Below are positions 56,102-64,000 of a stretch of DNA of 64,000 nucleotides, one piece after another. Origin of the DNA: Apostichopus japonicus (lineage: Eukaryota; Echinodermata; Holothuroidea; Aspidochirotida; Stichopodidae). The notes below the pieces were generated by a model, which did no database searches, had not been told where the DNA came from, and worked only from the letters and a program-made list of their open reading frames with translations. The translations under genes and the position numbers were made by a program. The stretch is taken from positions 13,199,001 through 13,263,000 of the forward strand of contig NC_092566.1 of assembly GCF_037975245.1 (NCBI RefSeq), written 5' to 3'. The stretch's first letter is position 1. Each line of letters begins with the position of its first letter.

Positions 56102-57353
56102 TGACAAAAGGGACATATCGAGTACAGGATAGAAAGAAACCACATTAAAGTGGGAATGGCATGTGTCAGTTAAAAATGTTTTTACAAACTGAAACATCTC
56201 TCATCTAGAATAGCAATTACAAAACCTTTTGAAGTACAGAACTACATCAATACGACTAACTTTATGAAAGTAAATCTTTAAGAGATCCACACTAGCAAAG
56301 ATTGATGTAAACAAAAAAAGAAAATAAACTGATACAACTGAATACTGTGATTGAACTAGTAATAATATCTTCACCCTCCCATTGTCCTCACTAGTTAGTC
56401 ATCTGAATGGAACAGATAGCATTTATGAAAATCAATAACCTTGGTAAATGACATCAAACATTTTGAGCAAAATTGACACATGTATTATTTATCTGTTGGC
56501 ATTCAACCAGCATAACATGCCACTGTTTCATTCCATAACATACCAAACATTGCTGATATTTCAAACCAAAATTTGATGCTTAGCAGTATTATTTACAGAA
56601 AAAAAAAATTGTATTTACTAAAGACATGCTAGAAATGATAAAATATTCTTTAAACAACATCTCTCTCATTCAATATTTCTGGGTGTTTCCTAAATATAAA
56701 ATTGGTCCAAAAAAGATCTTACAGCTAAAGAGACTTGTGAGGGATTTTGACCACATTTTACAATTCTTGATGTTAAAACTGAATAAAATGTACCAGAATC
56801 AAACATTAGGTAGTTGCCATAAGTAGTCCTCGTGATTTATACTACATACACAATACCCATAAAACTAGCAAACTAAGGATCAGAAAAGATGAAGAACTAG
56901 TTGCTTTTTTACTAGCATGGAGGTTACCTTATAGTCATGTTATAGAAAGTATATCTACAAATGCAGTGCAGTATAATGTACTAATACCCACAAACATAGG
57001 AGAGACATGAAATCACACTAAGCTCTTTGTTAAGACAGACTAGCTTTTGTTCTGTGGCGGTCATTTCATTCCGGCCTGATGAACCTAGAACCTGACCATC
57101 ATGAAAGCTATTACTAATGTGGGATGAGCAGTCAGCACCAGATATAATGTATAGGTTATTGAGAACATGACTAGCAAAAACTAACATTTCTGTGTACGAT
57201 TATCCTAATAGATCATTAATAGTATAAACAAGTCTTGTAAGTAGAACACTACATGTTACTTATCACTGGTTATCTTGTCCATAAAGCATACAAAATGGAA
57301 ACTTAGCAGGTCATATTTAAATCCGGTGGATGGTTTCCTTGGTGACGTCTTCC
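56102..57353 (-). other. Probable 3' UTR of the hnRNP H-like gene
   Basis: The sequence runs from after the TAG stop to the first AATAAA on the minus strand. It is AT-rich with no coding content; the open frames here are short and unremarkable. Extent is inferred from the poly(A) signal only. Confidence 0.5.
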
Positions 57354-57388
57354 CTAGTAGCCATCACCATAGCCACCAGCTCCGCCCC
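57354..57388 (-). CDS. HNRNPH: hnRNP H-like terminal exon
   Basis: Minus-strand acceptor TTTGTTCTACAG precedes 57388. Together with the last T of the previous exon it reads WGGAGGYGDGY and then TAG at 57356-57354. It is only 35 bp of coding sequence before the 3' UTR. The Gly/Tyr content continues the tail. Confidence 0.88.
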
Positions 57389-60300
57389 CTGTAGAACAAA
57401 GAGAATTAATAAGCACAATATAATTCAAAACATAACACGACAATGGAGACATTGTCACAATGGTAGGAAAGCTCAAACTCTCATGGATTGTTCAGTCAAT
57501 GCACATTATTTCATGTAATTTATATCCATGAATCAACTAAACATGATTTTGTCAACTTCTGCTATACTAAAAATGTCTTTGTACAGCTGTTGCGCAGCAA
57601 TCAACAAATGAGTGAATCAATAAATAACATTCCAACATGTGTAAACAACTTACTTTCTGGGACATCAAACTTTAATGAGAGAACAAGACTTTCACTCTAT
57701 GTCAAGGTAATAATTTCATGTTCACATTTTATTTAAGTTTCAGTTTTATCAATTTAGTATCCTGTAACTAACAATGCTACAGTTCAGTGTAGTGAAACTG
57801 TTATATACCTTTTGCATATGTGTAGATTGGATATCCCCAGCAGTTGCTATGCGATACCACATCAATCATACCCTGTGATGGCTTGGTCATTAAATACTGT
57901 CTTTGCCCTCTGAGAGTATTACCAATTCAAACACAAGAAAGGTGGAAATGATACTTACATTCACCACCACTGCCACCACCTCCACCATAGCCTCCATATC
58001 CACTGGTACTGCTAGCACCATAACCACTGCTACCAACGTACGTATTGCTGGCACCATAACTGCCCCCACTGTAGCTGCCATTGCCATTGTAGTCATCAGA
58101 GGCAAAGCCACCAGCTAATATTTACAAAGGAAAAAACAACAGGAACACGGTAATGCCAAAACACTGCCCTCTAGCCACAGTAATGCCAAAACACTGTCCT
58201 TTACAAGATAATATTTACATCATACCATTTCGACCTCTTTGACCTCTTATCCTTAGACTTATTTTATGCTCTATCACCAAGTTCCATCCACAGCAAATTA
58301 CACTTGCACAACAACTTGGGCAACTTTCAACAGAATTGAGCAAACAGGCTGCAACAAAGAACCCATCAACAGACATAAATAATCCCCCAGCAGCTATTCC
58401 TATAAAGCTAAAAAGACTGCAGACATGGCTCTGAAGAACACAAACCATTTTGTAAGGACTTCTTGGAACAATAGCATTCACTTAGTAGAACCTGACAGAT
58501 ACTTCAAATGAGTAAGAGACGATATCATGGTTTAGTCTTGCCAAATCTGCAAGTTCAAATCTTGTGAAAGTATCTCTTTTTCTTTGAGTTTATCTTAACT
58601 TCTAATACAATCGACCTGACAAAACTCCTTTCAGGAGCTACTACAATTGTGAATCATAAATCAGCTTCTTGAATTGCCTTAAAATATCTATAAAAATTAT
58701 TCTGGATGACAAAATTTTCAATCCCCCAACCTATCGGTGATAACAACTTATAATATTCATTTCATGACACACCAGACGAGTCTTGAATTTGATCAACTGC
58801 AATCATCTTTTGAGTAAACACAATTTTAGCCACTTGCTCAATAATGTATGTACAAAAAAAAATACATGTTAAACTCAAATTCCAAGGGGCCTGTTCCCTG
58901 CATTTATACAAAAGCAACCTGTGTCCATACTGAGAGAAAAATGCAAGTGATTTCTTTCTTTTGATTTGGCAAACAATGAAATCCACTCGTGTTTAAGCCA
59001 GTAAATGGCCTGAATTTAGAGGCCTAGTAATAACTCACTAGGAATGGTTAACATGGAAATAGAGTTTTCTTTTGCAATAACCACTCCTACCTTGTGCTCT
59101 ACCGCCACCACCTCCTCCTCCTCCACCTCCTCCAGTGGAATGTAGGAACAGTTCAATGTATCGAGATCCCATGTTCTCCCTGTGTTTGCTCATAGCGCTT
59201 GCGGCATCCTCGTACGAACCAAACTCTACATCTGCTTCTCCGTTCTTACGACCCTCTTCATCAAAGCCCATGCTAATAACTCGTGGAGTGGCAACGCCTG
59301 CGAACCACTGCAATAGAGGCAAGACAGATAGATGAGAGCAAATAGAGGAATGTGGCATCCTCAAAATACCAATGATGGTAGGACATTTACAATAAATCAA
59401 CCACTACTTATTATTATTATTATTATCATTACTACTTGTTCTTTCAACTTCATTTTAAGAACAGAACAACAATGGATGATATTCAACACCATTTGTCCTT
59501 GATAAATTTGTACTACATTGTGAACATGACAATTTGAGACCATAAACTTCTCTTGTTTTGTCTTGCAGCTGAGGAACTGACCTATCGGTCTGTGTATTAG
59601 ACTGTATTATGTAGTCCAGTCAATTGCATTGATGATACTCAGTTTTAAAGTGTAAGAGAAAAACAATTTCTAAAACATACGAAAATCAATTGTGTGCCTT
59701 CGGTCATCCTTTTACTGTCTCAGACATTGTATGCAATAGTTGAACCATGCCAATTTCTACTTATGCACAAGCTGAGAAGGCATAATGGATGGAATGTATT
59801 GTGAATAGAAAAAATGGGGGGTAGGACAGAGGGGGAGAGAAGGTAGATTCTTCTGGGAGGGGAAGGTGGGGGGGTGTGATGAAGGATTTAGCTGTTTCAT
59901 CTTTCCTAGTTCCCTCACCTCTCTAATGTCTTTTTCTGTTGCAGCAAAAGGAAGTCCTCTCATATGTACATGATGACCTGTGGAGCTGATATAGTCAGAG
60001 CCGGCCTTCATACCACTTCCGCCGTAACCACCTCCACCTCCTCCTCCTCCACCACCTCCTCCTCCGTAACCTCCATAACCACCTAAAAGAAACAAGTACT
60101 AGTCATTAACAGGCACATGTTACAATGCAAGAGTCTTGAAACAGATCTCAATCATGAAAACTAGAGCAGCAATGCTGCATAATCTCAAAATAGCTGATGA
60201 GCCTGTACTTTGATGCTTGTTGTATCAGTTAAGACAGGTATTGTATGGTAATGAAAGTTGAGTCTTGACAGTTAAATCACATAACAGATCACAATAATGA

Positions 60301-63300
60301 ACACTAGAGCAACAATGCTGCATAATCTCAAAATAGCTGATGAGCTTGTACTTTTGATGCTCATTGTACCAGTTAAGACAGGTATTGTATGGTAGTGAAA
60401 GTGCAAGTCACAAAAGCGATTGCAAATACTACAGAATCACAAACTTGACAAGATAAAGCTTTAATTACAATGAAGTCAATCCTAACAAACATAAGTTAGT
60501 TTCAAGAGCACTTTCTGGCCTCTGGCAGGAGTACTTTGAAGCTTACTATGATTTCACTGTGCTATATATTTTGTGGGAGGATGCCACTGTACAAGCAAGT
60601 ATTTCCAGTCTGCAATTCAACTGTCAAGACCATAGTTGCTGAGTACAATGGTCAGCTAAGGAACCTGTCAGTGACTTGCATGCTGGTGATGTCACTCTCA
60701 CATTACAGTGAAATAATTATTCTGTCAAGTGTGTCTGTAGCTCCTTTAGCTACTGGCAAAACATCCTTTATTTACTATGGTCAGCAACCATGTACAGTGG
60801 ATACTACATGACTGTCATTGATACATTAATGTAACCTTAAATGATGTTTGACTTTAGAGATGTGTGTTTCATGCACCAAAAAAGACACCAATGCCTCAGA
60901 ATTGGTGATTGACAATATTTCTAGGCTACAAAGATATATAACATTTGTAAACAATTTCGGCAGCAGAAGCAGAAAACCCATGTTGCTAGCAATACAATAT
61001 CTCAACAGGTGTTGGGATGATAAATAATAACTTGTGATACTATTGCTTACCTCTTCCACCCCATCCTCCTCCTCCTCCACGGCCACCTCTGCTGGGTCTA
61101 CCACCAAAGCCACCACCGCCGCCACCATAACCTCCATAGCTCCCACCATAGGAGCCACCACCACCACCATACCCACCCCTATCTCCATAACCTGCAAAGA
61201 AATAATGACACCTCATGAAACAAACATAACATCATCAATGAAATGCCATCAAAGTTCACTATGAAACTGTATATGTGATGGAATGATCACTCCCATAGGT
61301 TGCCATCTTATAACTGAACACTCACAATAACTATGTACCAAAATATGACATTTATTACTCTTCTTTACAAAAAGAAGATATCCAAGTTTAAAGGAAAAGC
61401 ATGATCTATCTAGCATAGCAGAATACACTTTAAAAGAAATAATTTATAAAAAAAAAACTGAAAATAATGAATGTCATATGAACAATAATATTCATAAAGT
61501 TGCTAAGTGCTATATAAAATCTATGGACTAAATTTTTGTGTCTGATAGAGCACCCATATTATACTACAAACTTCCACAAGGTAGATAACATAGCATGTAG
61601 CACATTGTTAATTGGACGATACCAGTAATCATATTTAAGCCTTGTTACTACTAAGTTGGAACAATGCGAACATTGTATTTCTTGCATCTGAAACTCTAAG
61701 AAGTAATGATGTAATGTCATGATTTGTCTACACTTGAGCATTCAAACCCGAGTGAAAACATTAAACAACAAAGTATGTTAGTTCTTCTTTATTGGGAAAC
61801 CAAAAAGAAGCCTCACCACCATAACCTTTGACTCTTCCCATTCCACGTGGTGGACCATAACCACCCATTCCGCCTCCTCTTCCTCCTGCCCTATCATACG
61901 GTCCAGGTCTGCCGCCCCCACGGCGAGGCCTTGGGATGGTTGTGATATCTTCAGGATTACAAGGAAAGATCTCTATATATCTATAATGTGGGGACAAAAA
62001 GAAAACAGACATTATAAACAAGTTCTCTCACAATACTTCAAGTTAATAGAGAGCCAGGATACATTTTTCAGCTGTTTTCCATAATTTGGCTTATAATATT
62101 CCCTATAAACCTTTTTCATAATACAAAGCTCAACGTAGAATGCTTTTCTGCCCACTTCTTTAGTTTGTGAAGTGTTTTATCATGAAAATATATGTTTGCA
62201 TCCGTAATGCTATCCATATGCGTTTATTATTTATGGCACCCCTCATTTCAAACTGTCAATTCCTTGACACACTATAAAATCATTTTGATACAGATACTCA
62301 TGCCCTGCTTAGTTAAGATAATACGAACAAACACAACATATGGCTTGCAAAGATTGACAATGAATTAATACAATCTCCATCTTCAAATATTTCATATCCA
62401 TACGCTTTTGAAGGGAGACGCATCTTTTCTACAAAATCCTGCAATTAATAGTGTATTCCTCCAGTAGATACTGAGCTGATTTATATCACAAATGCAGTAA
62501 TCTTTGCGATTTGGAATATCAATATAATACTGTTTTCAGGATTGTATAAAAAAACTGAACTGTACATACATTTTTCAATATTTGTCAACAAACCTTTCTG
62601 TTCTCACCTTTTAGAAGTGCCTCAATGCTTTTATTAATATACAAAAAACAAAACAAAAGTTGCATTTCAATGCACAATAAAAACTAAAATTAACAAACTC
62701 CCCGATACCAGGATGTTATGCATTTCTTACATTTACATCTTCTGCTTATATACCTTTTGAGTTTGTTTAAGAAATCTTAATAATATTCAATATTAGCTGA
62801 ATCATTCTACAAAAGCTTTTGCTGTTTGATTTCATAATCAACCTAGGACTCCATTCAGACTACCTTAAATTCTTAGTAGTAACGTAAGTAGAACTGCTCC
62901 TCAGTGACTACATCATTCATAGATACTTACCACAGTAATACCTTAAATCCTTGAATTATTGTAACACAACAAAGTAACCAGTGATGATATAACTAACCTA
63001 ACTGCATCTACAGGCCTGGAAATTCACTTGTTTCAGTAGATGAGGCCTTATGACCATTTTAGCTGTTTTGTATGTAGACATTAGTGCAATGATATTATGA
63101 CAGTACTACTGAAAGTACAGAATGGTAGAAGTCAAAGTATTTGATTATTTCCAGCCCTGCATGAACCACTACATAACCTTTATTAGTCCATTCATCATAG
63201 AGCTAAGGACAGCACTATTTACCACATCTTCATATCGTAATATACATTCATACCCAACCTCTTACAGGCTGCTGTCAACATCTGTCCTTATCCTTCCACT

Positions 63301-63533
63301 GAACGAAACTCTCTTATAGAACAAGTTCAGTAAGCGTATGATCACCATAGGAGTAACCGTTTTAATATACCAGTACCACCTTGATGTTTCCCACCTGTGC
63401 CCGATTTCCTGCTTGTTTTTTGCCAATGCTTTTTCAGAATCCTCTTGTGATCTAAACTTCACATAAGCCTCCCCTGTTGATCGCCCGTCATAGTCCTGTG
63501 GCAGTGTGATATCATCCTTAGTTATCTGCAACC
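57354..63533 (-). CDS. HNRNPH: hnRNP H/F-like RNA-binding protein, last seven coding exons (partial)
   Basis: Exons in transcript order are 63533-63395, 61980-61817, 61191-61051, 60082-59919, 59307-59091, 58114-57959 and 57388-57354, joined in one frame of about 338 residues. Order: second half of quasi-RRM 2 (TLPQDYDGRSTGEAYVKF, GHRYIEIF), RPGPYDR linker, Gly/Arg/Tyr-rich region, quasi-RRM 3 (GHHVHMRGLPFAATEKDI, GEADVEF, RYIELFLHST), and a Gly/Tyr/Ser tail ending GDGY. RPGPYDR between quasi-RRMs 2 and 3 is characteristic of hnRNP H/F. The family binds G-tracts in nuclear pre-mRNA and regulates splicing and polyadenylation. Quasi-RRM 1 and the 5' end are beyond the right edge. Which of H or F is not decidable in an invertebrate. 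Confidence 0.93.
57959..58114 (-). CDS. HNRNPH: hnRNP H-like exon: Gly/Ser/Tyr tail
   Basis: Acceptor AATATTAG precedes 58114 and donor GTAAGT follows 57959 on the minus strand; 156 bp, phase 1-1. It reads GGFASDDYNGNGSYSGGSYG then ASNTYVGSSGYGASSTSGYG. Low-complexity GYG/SYG repeats are typical of the C-terminal prion-like tail of hnRNP H/F. Open frames on the other strand (IASISTG, TATTST) are shadows. Confidence 0.9.
59091..59307 (-). CDS. HNRNPH: hnRNP H-like exon: distal quasi-RRM 3 and poly-Gly
   Basis: Acceptor CTCTATTGCAG precedes 59307 and donor GTAGGA follows 59091; 217 bp, phase 0 in, 1 out. It reads WFAGVATPRVISMGFDEEGR then KNGEADVEFGSYEDAASAMS and MGSRYIELFLHSTGGGG. Eleven glycine codons follow. 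GEADVEF and RYIELFL are the conserved strand motifs of quasi-RRM 3. The next intron (58115-59090) shows nothing recognisable. Confidence 0.95.
59919..60082 (-). CDS. HNRNPH: hnRNP H-like exon: Gly-rich segment and start of quasi-RRM 3
   Basis: Acceptor TTTCTTTTAG precedes 60082 and donor GTGAGG follows 59919; 164 bp, phase 1 in, 0 out. After GGYGGYG and a run of about thirteen Gly codons it reads YGGSGMKAGSDYISSTGHHV then HMRGLPFAATEKDIRE. HMRGLPxxATExDI is the signature start of quasi-RRM 3. The 611-bp intron downstream is C-rich near its 5' end. Confidence 0.95.
60140..60402. repeat. Tandem duplication of about 120 bp in an hnRNP H-like intron
   Basis: Segments at 60140-60258 and 60283-60402 share ATGCTGCATAATCTCAAAAT, AGCTGATGAGC and AGACAGGTATTGTATGGTA with about 10 percent differences. 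No coding content. Confidence 0.87.
61051..61191 (-). CDS. HNRNPH: hnRNP H-like exon: Gly/Tyr/Arg-rich linker
   Basis: Acceptor TTCTTTGCAG precedes 61191 and donor GTAAGC follows 61051; 141 bp, phase 1-1. It reads YGDRGGYGGGGGSYGGSYGG then YGGGGGGFGGRPSRGGRGGG. The RGG/GYG pattern fits the inter-domain low-complexity region of hnRNP H, and RGG arginines may be methylated. It can be skipped in frame. The long open frame here in another phase (MVVVVAPMVG) is a shadow. Confidence 0.88.
61817..61980 (-). CDS. HNRNPH: hnRNP H-like exon: end of quasi-RRM 2 and PGPYDR linker
   Basis: Acceptor CACATTATAG precedes 61980 and donor GTGAGG follows 61817; 164 bp, phase 2 in, 1 out. It completes GHRYIEIF and continues PCNPEDITTIPRPRRGGGRP and GPYDRAGGRGGGMGGYGPPR. 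The RPGPYDR motif is diagnostic. An exon boundary inside the GHR-YIEIF strand is also consistent with the join from 63395. Confidence 0.94.
61981..63394 (-). other. hnRNP H-like intron, nothing recognised
   Basis: AT-rich sequence between the two quasi-RRM 2 exons. No repeats, RNA genes or additional exons are seen. Confidence 0.5.
63395..63533 (-). CDS. HNRNPH: hnRNP H-like exon: distal quasi-RRM 2
   Basis: Donor GTGGGA follows 63395 on the minus strand. The exon reads LQITKDDITLPQDYDGRSTG then EAYVKFRSQEDSEKALAKNK and QEIGHR, equivalent to GLEIVPNGITLP...GHR of vertebrate hnRNP H. Two acceptors keep the frame: GGTGCAG before 63533 or GTTGCAG before 63525. The first preserves GL(Q/E)I. Neither has a normal polypyrimidine tract, so the 5' boundary is uncertain. 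Confidence 0.82.
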
Positions 63534-64000
63534 CTGCACCGTCCACAGCCCCGCCAAAGATCCATTGCCCAATGAAGGTTCCATGCCCGAAGGTTGAGAC
63601 GAAGATTAAATAGGTGGCCCGGCCCAGCCCAACCATGCCATAAAATGGAGAGAGGATAAGGGAATGCATACACGTCAAATATAGCCCCTGAGGGGAGAAC
63701 TTGCAATAATAGATGTAAAAAGAAAGTATGTTCTGCAAAAGAAACAATTAGATTTTCAAAATTGATACTCCTATAAGCTCCATAGACTGTCTTCATACTC
63801 TTGTGATATGACACAATATGGTCAAATATTCTACAATATCACTAGTGCGAGTAGTGTAAGTTTCAATCCAGTACCAAATGTTTATTGCCTAAACATTTGC
63901 ATCAACCTTATATTTCAAGAACCCAAGACAAAATGTTCTTAATGTTTAGTGTAAGAGGAAAAATGCATATTTTGCAATTAGCACTTTTTCTGTTCATTGT
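63534..64000 (-). other. Upstream intron of the hnRNP H-like gene, with a GC-rich patch
   Basis: No quasi-RRM sequence (RGLP-type motif) is found here in any minus-strand frame, so the preceding exon is outside the window. Positions 63534-63645 are clearly richer in G and C than the rest, with GGCCCGGCCCAGCCC on the plus strand. The remainder is AT-rich. Confidence 0.5.

Noticed and set aside
57890-58118. Open frames over the hnRNP tail exon (VAVVVNVS and TTATTSTIAS types)
   Set aside because: Shadow frames of the spliced Gly/Ser/Tyr exon 57959-58114, whose correct phase is fixed by both neighbouring exons.
60826-61264. Open frames MVVVVAPMVG (minus) and TATTSTP-like (plus) over the hnRNP exon
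   Set aside because: Shadow frames of the Gly/Tyr-rich coding exon at 61051-61191.
63560-63620. Possible tRNA-like B box (GGTTCCATGCC) in the GC-rich patch
   Set aside because: No matching A box at the right distance and no cloverleaf could be drawn by eye. The match to the B-box consensus is poor.

Overview
This is eukaryotic, intron-rich, AT-rich animal DNA. It holds two spliced genes in tail-to-tail orientation, embedded in long noncoding stretches with many private tandem repeats and two non-autonomous DNA transposons. A UNC5-type netrin receptor together with an hnRNP H/F-type factor makes it bilaterian. The AT richness, intron sizes of about 0.4 to 2.6 kb, interspersed GGTCA-rich repeats and single UNC5 locus would suit an invertebrate deuterostome such as an echinoderm, but that placement is inference and was not tested by any search.

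Layout: 1-8.1 kb shows no recognisable gene; it has one imperfect GGTCA-containing repeat near 4.1-4.6 kb. From about 8.1 to 14.8 kb lies a large satellite built from a 23-bp unit, with higher-order structure and decayed edges. From 14.8 to 29.1 kb there is no convincing coding exon, but there are a duplicated 103-bp block around an AT-rich core (18.4-18.7 kb), a 1,280-bp element with 40-bp inverted ends (24.39-25.67 kb) and an (AT)n palindromic tract (26.4 kb).

From 29.117 to 48.233 kb on the plus strand are fourteen exons of a UNC5 receptor: two Ig domains, two thrombospondin type 1 repeats, a 19-residue mini-exon, the transmembrane segment, a large cytoplasmic linker exon, ZU5, UPA and a C-terminal death domain. 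Every junction joins in frame, and the chain from exon 29117 onward is about 978 residues. The first exon (signal peptide) either lies upstream or is supplied by an in-frame ATG at 29071 whose hydrophobic stretch reads through the splice acceptor tract. One intron uses a GC-AG boundary, and its donor sequence itself contains an in-frame stop.

From 63.533 down to 57.354 kb on the minus strand are the last seven coding exons of an hnRNP H/F-like RNA-binding protein: the distal part of quasi-RRM 2, a PGPYDR/Gly-rich linker, Gly-Tyr-rich segments, quasi-RRM 3 and a Gly-Tyr-Ser tail. The 5' part, including quasi-RRM 1, is beyond the right edge. The 3' UTR probably ends near a poly(A) signal at 56.1 kb.

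The two genes act in unrelated pathways (axon-guidance and dependence-receptor signalling; G-tract-directed splicing). Their adjacency is positional only, as far as the sequence shows. Most short open frames in the window are shadows or products of the tandem repeats.
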